In this document: positions 20,913 through 31,500 of the stretch, piece after piece | Position numbering within the stretch: position 1 is the stretch's first letter | Layout: each line of letters opens with the position of its first letter | Origin: Hypericum androsaemum | Lineage: Eukaryota > Streptophyta > Magnoliopsida > Malpighiales > Hypericaceae | Length of the DNA stretch: 64,000 nt | Direction of reading: 5' to 3' | Assembly: GCA_963995505.1 (NCBI GenBank) | Contig: OZ023187.1 | Span: 7,465,176-7,529,175 of the forward strand | Notes under the pieces: model-generated | What the model was told of the DNA's origin: nothing | Databases searched by the model: none | The model's input: the letters and a program-made list of their open reading frames with translations, nothing else | Program-made: the position numbers and the translations under genes

Positions 20913-23900
20913 ATGAGAGGGTCCACAATAGGAAGAAGGGTCCCGGGCTCCAACCCCGTCCTCTTCACTAGACACGCCTTCTCCTCGTCATCCGGCCGCG
21001 GCCGTGGTGGGCCCACCCCTACCGGACTCCCCACCTTCGAGTTCGCGGTCAACAAAGCACCGGGAAAGCCGGAACCGCCCGAGTCGACTCCGCCTGGTCC
21101 AACCGAGCCCTCTCCCCAACCCGGGCTCGGGCATGGCCGGGGCAAGCCTCTCCCTTCCGACCCTACCCTCCCGGCTTACACCTCCTTCGTTTCCTCGCTT
21201 AGAACGGCCAAACCTGGCCCCGGCCGTGGCCGAGGCGGTTCCGGGATGTATCCGGGTTCGATGCCGGATCCTCCGCGGATGGAGAATTCTGCTCCCAATC
21301 CGATTCCGCCTCCGAGGATTAATGTGGAGCGGTCTCTGCCCGAGGGGCTGGACGGGATACCCTCAGCAGGCCGGGGAAAGCCGTTGAATAGTGCTCCAGT
21401 TCCGCCTCCGAGGATCAATGTGGAGCGGCCCCTGCCTGACGGGCTAGGCGGGATGCCCTCAGCAGGGCGGGGGAAGCCGTTGAAGCCCGCAGCTGTGGCG
21501 GGGCAGGTGAAGGAGGAGAACCGGCATGCCCGGTTCAGGCCAAGACCGGCGCCCCAGCAGAGGCCGAACAGAGAGGAGTCATCAAGGGCGCCGATGGGCA
21601 TGATTGGCGCAAGGGAGGATAGAGGGAGACCCGAGGGGCGTGGGAGGGGAAGAGGGAGAGGGGAGGGGAAGAGGGAGTGGGACAACAAAGGGAGGGGGAG
21701 GGGGAGAGGGAGAGGGAGGAGAGAGCAAGAGGAGGAAGAGGAGGAGGAGGACGAGAGGGAGAAGTGGGGGATGGACCCCACTGATGATGCAGAGGCGGAG
21801 AAGTTCGCTCAGAAGATGGGGGCTGAAAAAATGAGCATGCTAGAGGAAGCGTTCCAGGAGGCGGCTGATAAGATACTGCCTTCGCCGGAAAAGGAGGATT
21901 TTATTGATGCATTGCATACTAATTGTATGGTGAGGATTCTAAAGTTTGGTCCCTTATTCTTGTGGTGGATGGTATTCTAGATTGTTTAATTTGGTTGATT
22001 AGTTAAAGAGATAATTTGTGAATATCAGGAAAAGGAAAGAACTTGCTCAAGATGGATTTTAACAGTTGTAGTGATTGTCTGCGCTTTTTTATGAAAGAGT
22101 GATGTCGTCATTGATGGATGAGATGCCTGATTATTCTGATCATTTCTCGTTTGGTTTATTTTGAAGAAAAAATGATAAGTGAATTATTGAGATGGTTGCG
22201 TAGTGGAGATTGTGCTTAGTGCTTGTTGTAGTTGTTGGGAATTTAGACAGGGATTCTGCTTTTATGTGAATATTGACTGCTTTTTTTTCTTCTTAAATTG
22301 GAGAAATGCTGTTGTCTTGAAGATTTTTAGTTCTTCTCGGAGGATATCGTATTACAGATTGGGACGAATTACATCATTTCTTGATTTGACTCTTGCAGAT
22401 TGAGTTTGAACCTGAATATTTGATGGGCGAGTTTAATCAAAACCCAGATATTGATGAAAAGCCGCCAATGCCTCTTCAAGATTTTCTGGAGAAGGTCAAG
22501 CCATTTATGATGGCTTATGAAGGCATTCAGACTCAGGAGGAGTGGGAGGTGCTGTCATTTACCATCTTGATGTGAATTGTTTCTATTAATGCATTTGCTG
22601 GTTAAAAGTTTCAATTTCGTTGGCTTAGGGATAGCCAAGTTGAGCACTAGGTGAATTATACTGTGGAGAATGCCTGACAGGTTTTATCATTCTGACCTTT
22701 GGATTAGCGGCTATCATTTATTTTGTATAGAGGAGCTTAGTTTTAATAATATGAACTGAAGTGAGGGACCTTATGTTCTGTTTTTGATCCGAACTTTTGA
22801 CTTTAAACTGCCTGTGTTTGTGCACTAGTAATTTTCCTCCTTTCTCATCTGTGTACAAAGTTTTGATTTTGGGTTACCTTTTTTCCTAATGTTTTGTTGC
22901 AAGAAAGTCCGCATTATGTGGGCAACAACTTCTGTAGGCTTAACCTGGTGTTTGATTTCCTATTTTTTCTGCATAATATTTTGGAACAAGTTGTTCCAAT
23001 ATAGCGGATTTCACCGCTATAGCGGCCGCTATGACCGCTACTATCCATAGCGTTTATCAGTAGTGTAACGTAGCAGCTACTATGATTTCCGCTACGTAGC
23101 GGCGCTATAGCGCGCTATTGATTACGGAGGGAACGGCATATCCTGTCAAGTAAAGCCAGTTATAGCTTCTGTTCATTGTTATGATGTCTTCCAAAAGCAG
23201 TACAACATCCCCTTATGCTTTACTAATGAGTATTAGCACCTGACCTTTGTTTTGCATGTCAAGTCGTGTCTTATTATTTTGATGCATGGTCCATACTGTC
23301 CAACTGATAAGATTTTCGTTCTCTTGCCAACCTTTTGAATTTTCGTAGGATCTAAAACTATATGCAATGACACAATGATTGTATTTGGGGCCAGATGGAG
23401 AAAAGCCTTTATTTTTCCTTGGATTGATTAATTTTTGTTTGGGTATCCAGGAGGCTATGGAAGAAGTAATGAAGGATGCCCCAATGTTAAAAGAAATAGT
23501 TGATTACTACAGCGGACCTGATAGAATAACAGCAAAGAAGCAACAGGAAGAACTGGACAAGTTAGCAAACACTGTTCCTGCACGTACACCTGCTGCTTTG
23601 AAACAGTTTACAAATCGTGCAGTTCTTTCTCTTCAGGTTAGTGTACATCTTTCAGCTTAATTACAACATCTTATTTTCATAATACTAATGAAGTTATCAG
23701 CTGACTGCTTGCTTTAATTAGTATTTTGGAGAGTTTAGGCTCACATGTCGCAGGCTCTGAAGCTAACCTTTAACGGTTTTTTAGTTTCCAAAGTAGTTTG
23801 GTAAGGAAGTTATGTTTATCCCAGTTGGAATTTAAAATTAATTTTATCTTTAGAGTTCCTAAAAAAGTTTTATCTTTAGAGTGGTCGGCTCCCTTTTTGG

Positions 23901-24646
23901 CACACATCCCTCTGTTACTCCTGTCTTTATGACGCAATCTCTTAATCTACTTGATTATGATATTTTGTTTGCTCAACACTGGAAATATGTTTTAGAAGTT
24001 TGGTTCTCTGTAAGTGATTGTTCAGTTTAGATGCAGCATTAAAGACCTTCTTCCATGAGCTCTTGAGAAATGATGATAAAAGGTCTTTGCAAAAGAATAG
24101 GGAATACAAATTCGTAGACAACCAAGTACATTTTCTTGTGAAAGTCGAAACTTTTTAGTGAAACTCTTAGAATTGTATCTGGTACTTGCTGAATGCGGTT
24201 TGTATGGGAGCTGCCCTCCATTTCTCATTTTCCAAATTGTAATTCTCTACCCACTTTTGTGAGGGCGGCCATTCATCACAATCATTCAGTAGGCAAATAG
24301 CTAGTATCCTGATTCTGAACCCATCCATTTCTAGCGTCTAATGAAGATAGGACAAGAACGATCGTCTTGTGTCATGGTTTTCTTATTTTAGGTTGGTTTA
24401 TGCTGATACCAAGCAACATTGATTAAGTAATCATTTGTAACCCCGTCGATCGCCATTGTTAAATGCCTTTAAACAAAGTTAATTAACTGAGCAATGTTCG
24501 GTGTCCTTTCCGGTGTTGTTGCTTGATGCTGCCATTGGTACTAATGCATCTCGACTTTCTGAAACCAGAGCAATCCTGGGTGGAAATATGACAAGAAGTA
24601 TCAATTCATGGATAAGCTTGTCCGGGAGGTTCAGCAATTCAAGTAA
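20913..24646 (+). CDS. Pro/Gly-rich protein, probably mitochondrial (mS35/S24-S35-like)
   Basis: Four exons encode 476 residues: 20913-21929, 22399-22548, 23451-23636, 24569-24646; all junctions are GT-AG and in phase. I chose the ATG at 20913 (MRGSTIGRRVPGSNPVLFTR), which begins a basic, Ser/Arg-rich stretch like a mitochondrial presequence; an in-frame ATG at 20781 would add 44 residues. The first 300 residues are Pro/Gly/Arg-rich with RGRG runs and a repeated segment (PPPRINVERSLPEGLDG, PPPRINVERPLPDGLGG). The conserved part follows: EKFAQKMGAEKMSMLEEAF, FEPEYLMGEFNQNPDIDEKP, LEKVKPFMMAYEGIQ, then IVDYYSGPDRITAKKQQEEL, and SNPGWKYDKKYQFMDKL at the end. I recall this C-terminal family being annotated as mitochondrial ribosomal S24/S35-like or hydroxyproline-rich protein, but I am not sure of the function. 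Confidence 0.75.
23003..23115. repeat. TAGCG palindromic repeat in an intron
   Basis: Intron sequence dominated by CCGCTATAGCGG-like words, ending ATAGCGCGCTATTG. The core CAATAGCGCGCTATTG recurs in an intron of the NTMC2-like gene at about 46478, suggesting two relics of one MITE-like family. Confidence 0.5.
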
Positions 24647-25529
24647 AGCGAATTCGCATCGGGGATAAGCTTAGGGCCTAATGCTGCCCGGACTTGGCGT
24701 TGGAGATGAAACATAGTTTATCGTTCAATGTGAAGCTGAATTTTGCATCCGGGATGAGCTTAAATTTTTGGTACTTGCTGCTGTATTTGGTTAGCCTCAG
24801 GTAATAATTGGTTGTTTCCGTATGACCCCTTGCATCCCTCTTTTAATGGGCGAATCCCGACTCGGGGTGAGTAAGTCAACCGGACCGGACCAAACTGGAA
24901 AAAACTGGACCGGACCGGAACCGGAGTTTTAGGAATATTGCGAACCGGAATTTTCGGTTTGTTTGCTCACCCCGGGATTCCCGAGTCCCAACTGCGGGTT
25001 CCTTTCCTCTTGGTTGGACCATTTCGTGTCTCTCTCCCAACTGTAGTTTACTTCTAATGGATGCAAAAGCTTTCTTTTCTCCATGTTCATACATTTTGAA
25101 CATTCGGGTTTGGATGGGCACTTTGATACCAACATTGTTGGACCCGTAGCGTTAAAATCCCGATTCGCGTCCCATTTTTTATGACATATTTCGGAATCTT
25201 CTATCCAGTAGCTAGGAATACACTCATTTTGAACATTTGGACGAGGATCTACTTTCACATATTCTGGAGCAGCCAGAAATGGGTGGCGATGTGTAGGGTA
25301 AATTTTACTCGTGTCCTAGTTTGGAGTGTTGAATTTATATCTTACTCTTGACCTAGCAAATTACCTCAAGGTTTGTAGAATCAACGGACCTTGAAGGAAT
25401 CGACCCTTAACATTTTATAATTGATAATTATTTGCATAAGATTTTACAATTGATAACTATCTGCATAAAATTTTATTATTGCATATAAAATTCAAATAAA
25501 TTTCATAAATTTTGTATATCATAGATATA
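24647..25529. other. 3' flank and intergenic spacer with a small inverted repeat
   Basis: A short MITE-like inverted repeat lies at about 24858-24985: CTCGGGGTGAGTAA on the left pairs with TTTGCTCACCCCGGG on the right, with runs of ACCGGACCGG between. The remaining sequence holds the 3' UTR of the preceding gene and no recognised gene; the minus-strand frame at 25258-24929 resembles nothing known. Confidence 0.4.
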
Positions 25530-26410
25530 AAGGTAAACTAGTTTCAGATCTTTGAGGTTTGGTCATGCTACTATCTTTCGCGTCCCTAAATTTTTGGAAA
25601 TGATTTTTCTGTCTTTTGTATTTGATTTTATTATACTCATCAATCTGATTTTCATATAAAATGATTTTTGTACCCTTAAAAAAAGTAGACATTAATTCTC
25701 CTCCCCTCCTCCACGTCAGCTCCGTCTATGTCCGTGACCACCCGATTTCTATTTACCCAGTCCAAACGGCGTCGCTGCTCCTCCTCCTCTGTTCCTCTCC
25801 CAAGAGAAATTCTCGTTTCTGGTGAAGCGCCCCATCCCCACTTTTACCTCTCTTTTAACTATTCTCTCAGAAAAATTAGAAAATTTGATTTGATTAATTT
25901 TGTTTTGGGACTTCTGCTCCTCCCGAACAAAATCAAGTTCAACTAAAAATTTGACGCACCCCACCGAGATTTCCTGTTTTGTTTTGGGACTTCTAAGTTG
26001 AAGTTTGGTAGAAAAATTGAAGTTTGTTTGAAACAAAGGAGGGGAGATGGTAGCGTGCAGGTGTTTGAGTCGACGAACGACTCTTTTGCTTCTCTTCGAT
26101 TTGAGCTCCAACTCTCTTCAATTTGAGCTCTTTTGCCTCTCTTGTCACTGACAAACGACTTTCGAAAAGCGGCAGTGTTACATGGTGGTGGGCGTGGGCG
26201 TGGTCGTGGGCTGTGAGATTGTGGAGGTTGGAACCAAGATGACGTCACCAGAGAGGAGGTAGAAGAGAAGATGACGTCGGCGATATAAATTGACTGATGA
26301 CGTCAGCGAGGCACTCGAGAGTAAATAAAACCAAACACGAAGGACGGAAAAATCATTTACGGGGAATGCAAAAGATATTATGACTAAATCCCACCTGATA
26401 GTAATTTACC
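25530..26410. mobile_element. MULE-type TIR element
   Basis: Left arm blocks (GGTAAA, TTTGGTCAT, AAATGATTTTTCTGTC, TTTGATTTTATT) are matched in inverted order at 26320-26410. Flanking 9-mers ATAGATATA (25521-25529) and CTAGATATA (26411-26419) match at 8 of 9. The interior has CT-rich and internally repetitive sequence (TTTTGTTTTGGGACTTCT occurs twice) without a recognisable protein. Confidence 0.55.
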
Positions 26411-26929
26411 CTAGATATAATCCAAATTTGTAGAATAAATTACATAAAAAAATAAGTAATAATATATATTATGAAAGAACGTGTGGTAGGGTTTAATGTA
26501 AGGTGTATGGTAAGATTTATATGTTATTTTGGATCTTACCACTAAAAATGGGATCGGAATCGATCAAGAATGATGGTTTCTCGACCGTCCAGATCAAAGG
26601 GACAATGAGTGGTATTTTCGTTATTTATTTAAAAAATATGTCCAAAAAACAAAATTACACGTGCGACAGAGAGGGGAGGCCACGAGTCGGGGTCGGGGGT
26701 AATAGCATGCACTTTAATTTTTTTCAAATTTTAGAAATTAATTTGATTGTAAGCCATTTTGACATAACACATGAAGAAAATTAGAGTATCATTTAATTAC
26801 TTATTTAATTTTTTATTATAAAAATTATTAAATATTAACTATGCATGTCATTTTGACTTAACAAATTATACCATTTTGACATAATAGGGTATCAGATTCA
26901 AACACATATTTCATCGACTGGAATAGCAT

Positions 26930-27124
26930 CTCAGCTGAGGGAAAAAAAGGAGAGGAGGTGAAAGGAGAGAGGAGAAGAAGAGGGAAGAAGGAAAAAAAAT
27001 TAAAAGGAGAGAGGAGAAGAAGAGGGAAGAAGGAAAAAAAATTAAAAGGAGGAGGAAGAGGAGAAGAAGGGAAAAAATGAAGATGAAGATAAATCATTGA
27101 AGAAGAAAAAGGAAGGGAAAAAGG
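26930..27124. repeat. purine-rich tandem repeat
   Basis: GGAGAGAGGAGAAGAAGAGG followed by GAAGAAGGAAAAAAAATTAA occurs twice about 42 bases apart inside a long A/G tract. The opposite strand gives a Phe/Ser/Leu/Pro frame that is only a by-product of the tract. Confidence 0.65.
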
Positions 27125-27595
27125 CAAGGTTTTTAAAAATGACCGGGAGAGCGACCAGTTCTTGTCTCCGGATCACGGTCGAACCGGTCCGACTGGTACT
27201 TTTTATATTTAAAAATATATATTTTTATTAATATTTTAATTACACATTTCTCACTATCGAGCCTATACCTCGGTTACTCTTTCCAAAAAATAAATAGGTA
27301 TAACTTTTTCTCTCTTTTTTGACCCTCCATAACCTTGAAATCTTAAAAAAAAACTCCACCAAAATCAAAAATTCGAATTGAAAAAAAATCCTATTTTTAC
27401 CATTAAGATTTTTTTTTGGTTAAACCTTACCAACTGAAAAATACGGGTCAAAAATTTGGTCGAATAGTTTGGTCCGACCATTTTTGGGCGGTTCGTTAGG
27501 TTGATAGTTTTTTGACCAAACCCGGTACGTTATTCGTACCGAATCAAGGTCCGAACGGTCCGGCCGTCGGTCGGACCGCATATTTTAAAACCTTG
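27125..27595. mobile_element. hAT-like MITE
   Basis: The left end CAAGGTTTTTAAAA and the inverted right end CAAGGTTTTAAAAT match, and both have the hAT terminal pattern YARNG. Flanking 8-mers GAAAAAGG and AAAAAAGG match at 7 of 8, though they sit in a purine tract, which weakens the evidence. The interior has GC-rich CCGGTCCGAC/GTCGGTCGGACC segments near each end. Confidence 0.55.
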
Positions 27596-27950
27596 AAAAA
27601 AGGAAAGGAAAAGGAGAAAAAAATTTAAAATTAATTTATCTAAGGAAGCTGGAGAGAGAAAGAAAAAGGTGGAGAGAGATAAAAGGAGGAATAAAATAAG
27701 AGATGTGATTGAAGAGGGGATGGAGGAGAGAGAAGGGAGAAGTGAGGTGAAATACCAAAATACTCCTGGGAGAATTACTACCGTCAGATTTCTTACGCGC
27801 GGCTAATCATCAAGATCAATAGTTCATATTCGAGTATGGACCATCCGAACCACTCCCCTTCAATCTGCATTTAATCCATTGCCTTAAAAATGGACTCAGT
27901 TCCTAACTTAGATCTCATCAAGTCGATATACCATAAACTTGGGGTAAGGT

Positions 27951-28613
27951 TAGACCTGGGCATTGTTAGAATCTGATTCGTGATTCAATTTGATTCGATT
28001 CGTTAAAAAATTTCAATTCTATTAGTTCATAATTCGATTCATCCGAAATTTGATTCGAATTTGTCATAAGATGAATTGAATATGGTTCAAGATTTCTATA
28101 GTTCGTCGAACCGGCAAATTAAATTTGAATTCGATACTTGAATTTGATTTGAGTCTAATTTGGTCAATTCAATTCGAATTTGTCCATATTATGTAAATTT
28201 AAAAAAACCAAAAAGTACTCATATTACTATCTAATTATGTCATCAACTAGAGAAGATGATACGTAGGCAACTTAAGTTGTTACATTAAGTGTAACCCCAA
28301 TCTTTAATTTATTTTTTTTCTTAAAAATGTTAAAAATTAAGCCAAAAATTTGAAATATATTTAAAAAATCAAAATTTTTGAATTTTTTCAAAAATATTAC
28401 GAAAATTTTGAAAATTTCAAAAAATTTGGTAGTTTTTGAAATTTTTATTAAATATTAAAATTAAAGAAATAATTCAAATTAAATTAGAATTCGATTCAAA
28501 TTCGAAGAATCAAAATTCGTTTAGACGAATCGAATACGGTTAAGGTTTTGATAAATTCGAATTCGAAATAATTTGATTCGAATTCGACCCAATTCGAACC
28601 ATGGTCAGGTCAA
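27951..28613. mobile_element. AATTCG-rich TIR element, copy 1
   Basis: The ends TAGACCTGGGCAT and, inverted, TTGACCTGACCAT are related. The interior is saturated with GATTCGAATTTG-type words near both ends. A truncated inverted relative lies at 49495-49640. No coding sequence. Confidence 0.5.
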
Positions 28614-29326
28614 GCCGTCAAGGTGAAGTAGAGCCCGACCCACAGAGAATATATATTTTTGGTACCCTTCTTACAGATAATTTCATGTCTTTCTGCATTT
28701 TTTGTTAGGGTTATTCTAGTTCATTTATTATTTTAGTTTCATACATGATTCTTCTGCTTTACCTTTCTCTAATTTGTTTTACTTATATAAATTTATTATT
28801 CGTAGTTTCATAGTACTAATGTCAAACATGGTTTTGTCGTAAATGAAGTGCTCTTAATACATCTCTTTACTTATTTTATTTTACTTTACGTCTTATTTTA
28901 TTTTGAGTTGTTTTGAATCGTGCAATGCGGCGTCATCGGGATATATTTTTTTTCTATCGTGAATTTTTTTTCACTAAATTTTAATATAGTAAGATTTTAA
29001 GGAGATCACAGCTACAATCAGGTATACTCTATATCAGGGGATTCAAACTCTCACTTTTTTAAAGTTTAGATTAGTATTTAGATTAAGATGTAATATGGTC
29101 AAGTGGATTTGTCTACTATATTCATTTTGATCGGTTATAAAGATTCATCTCTTATTCTTTATTAATATATTTACCTTGCAAAAAAAATTGGGATAGGACT
29201 TGGGAGTTGGTGTAATTACAACTAACTGCAGTCTAAGGTAAAAAAAAAGGGTAAGAATACGATAGAAATTATATGATTATTTCTCTACACTAGACCTACG
29301 ACTAAAAATAGACTTTTGATTATACC
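28614..29326. other. AT-rich intergenic, no gene seen
   Basis: No ORF of note and no repeat structure that I can define. Confidence 0.4.
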
Positions 29327-29605
29327 CTACCCAAAAGTAGTCTTTTGGTGTTTAGACACGCTAGCAGCTGAATTTCCCTTGAAGGGAAACACAACCTCAA
29401 CAAATACAACGTCACACAAGTAGTATACCGTCTCATCTTCCAAGTAGTATACCATGTAACCTTTCTTACCCGACGGATATCCCACGAACACATCCCTCCT
29501 TCCCCTATCGCCGAACTTGTCATAGGTCGGATGATGCACGTACGCCACACAACCAAACGTTTTGCTAGTGAGCATAATTCGCCGGCTGATCAAACAATAT
29601 GTCAT
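29327..29605 (-). pseudogene. Ty1/Copia pol fragment
   Basis: An open stretch of 92 codons reads TFGCVAYVHHPTYDKFGDRG, then DVFVGYPSGKKGYMVYYLED, then DVVFVEVVFPF. This is the linker between integrase and reverse transcriptase of plant Copia polyproteins (FGC..., KF..R...FVGYP, DV.F.E..FPF). Integrase catalytic core and RT are missing. No LTR was found beside it. Confidence 0.8.
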
Positions 29606-29709
29606 AAGGAATCCTATGATTGATAACTTTCGGTGGCATTCAATTGATCATGTACTCAAGATGCACTCCCTCCAAAACTCAATTGATCAAGTGTGCTATG
29701 ACATATAAG

Positions 29710-29985
29710 GAAAAAGACAATGACACGTCCATTTTTCAGAGACAAAAATACAATGGCACATCAGTTTTTAAAGATAAAAACACCAAGGCACATTAGTTCT
29801 TGAAGCAAACACAAAAACATATCAGTTTTCAAAAGCACATAAGTTTTCAAAGATACGTCAATTTGTCAATTTTCAAAAGCAAAAACTCAAGGTCACATGA
29901 GTTTCAAAGACAAAAATATAAGAGCACATCAATTCTAAAGGAAAAAGTATAAGGGTACATCAGTTTCAAATACAAAATGACGGTG
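29710..29985. repeat. degenerate ~30-35-bp minisatellite
   Basis: Units of the form GGCACATCAGTTTT(C/T)AAAG followed by ACAAAAA recur about eight times with heavy divergence. Units are not separated by unique spacers, so this is a tandem repeat. Confidence 0.6.
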
Positions 29986-30049
29986 AGAAGTCACCACCAT
30001 TCAACTCCCTCATCAAGGACAGCGAGAATTTCTTAACTCGACTCCCGGA

Positions 30050-30247
30050 ATGAACTACATCCTATCGGTTGACTACCTCGGCAAGGACGTCGAGAAGTCA
30101 CCACCACTGGACCGCCGCGTCGATTCTGGAATTCTGCAGGTGGACGACGTCGCAAGGAACGCCGACACAGTGAACATAAAGCTTTTCACGGTGAAGTTTG
30201 AGGTGGACGAATATGAAGCGTCGACAAGGGGATGGCGCCGTGAATAA
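30050..30247 (+). other. unrecognised 65-codon open frame
   Basis: The frame starts MNYILSVDYLGKDVEKSPP and is GC-richer than its surroundings; the phrase GAGAAGTCACCACCA occurs twice (29977 and 30091). I do not recognise the product and the opposite strand is also open, so it may be captured or repeat sequence rather than a gene. Confidence 0.2.
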
Positions 30248-30261
30248 TTAATTGACAAAAA

Positions 30262-30440
30262 AGGGGGAGATAAAGAGCGAGGGGCAAAATTGGAATATCA
30301 AGTGAACAAAAAAGGAGCTGGACGCGTGAAATCAGAATAGTTCAATATTTCCTCAAAAAAAAAAGAATAGTTCAATATTTTAAATCAACGGTCCAAATTT
30401 GAGCAGGATGGTGTTGCCTATTTTATGTTGTCAACATTTA
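30262..30440. repeat. diverged repeat (partner of 15664-15980) with a retroposon tail
   Basis: It shares ordered words with the 15.7 kb copy. It is interrupted by TCCTC plus an A-run flanked by two copies of AGAATAGTTCAATATT, which looks like a severely 5'-truncated retroposition event with a target duplication of about 15 bases. Confidence 0.5.
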
Positions 30441-31500
30441 ATCATGTCTCTCATTTAGGGATAAACAAATTAAAAAATTGATCGATGACATTAGTGAAGG
30501 ACAGAGTATAAAAAAATGACAAGATTATGTTTTGAAAATTCAGAGACTCTAGAAATGATATAACCAAATATTAAGGAACCGACAATAATTTGTCCTAATT
30601 TAAATCCTCGGGATAAGAACGAGAGAGTAGAAGTTGGTAAGGCACAGTAAGAGGATATAAGATTGATCTTACATATTTCCAAATTGACTAGCTATTAATG
30701 TTAGTGCATCTTTTTGATTTAGAAAAAAAAGTATTATTTGTTAATTTAAATATATTTAAGTATGATTTATTATGGTCTCGTGCGTAAAATTTGAATCCTT
30801 ATCTATAGAGTAAGTGAGACTCTAACTTGAAAAGATGATCCAGATTCACTAAGATAGGATCTCATTTATACGACCATCTGACTTGGTCACCAATAAAACG
30901 AAAGAAAAAAAAGAAAAAATGGCTAATCTGAAATTTTATCTTTTTTCACTACATAATCTCTTCAAATTCTTTTATTATTTCTATTATGAATCCGAATAAT
31001 CCTAACCTTTTAAATTATCCACCATTTCAATCTTATTTTAATTTATCATTTCACGTATCTATTTGTACCTTGATTTATTTTTTCTGATTTTGTATTCTAA
31101 TCTTAATTTTTTCACTTAATTATAATTTTTTCTCGTTATAATTACGGATGCATAATTTTATATTTATTACAGTTTATATGTAAACATAAATTGATTATAA
31201 TTAAAATATGGATGATAAAAAAATTATTTATTTAATTAGTAACATGGGTGGTCAGCAATAAATATAGTAAAAGAGTGAGTTGGATGGTCAGCAACAACGT
31301 CAAAAATTAATTATTTATTTAGTATTTAAAAGATAGTCTAAGAGTCTGATGGATACATGTGGCCATTTTTGCCATCTCCAGAGAGAGAGAGGGATGGGTA
31401 AAAAACTAAAACGGTAAAAGTGTGGCTGGTAACAGCGCAGTCGGTCCCCCACAACCAGACCGGAAGAGGAAAGCCATGACAGTGACGCGCCTTCATGCGA
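30441..31500. other. AT-rich intergenic, no gene seen
   Basis: Long AT-rich spacer upstream of AGO6 without supported genes or defined repeats. Confidence 0.4.

Noticed and set aside
21176..21781. 201-codon minus-strand frame
   Set aside because: Antisense of the GC-rich Pro/Gly exon of the 20.9 kb gene; low-complexity Ser/Pro/Leu runs.
26858..27127. 89-codon Phe/Ser/Pro/Leu-rich minus-strand frame
   Set aside because: Mirrors the purine-rich tandem tract and has no family resemblance.
29710..29985. CRISPR-like regularly spaced repeats
   Set aside because: Units are contiguous and degenerate without unique spacers, in a plant nuclear context; this is a minisatellite.
30050..30247. small secreted or regulatory protein gene
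   Set aside because: Not recognised, no signal peptide, both strands open and embedded in repeats; kept only as an unassigned frame.
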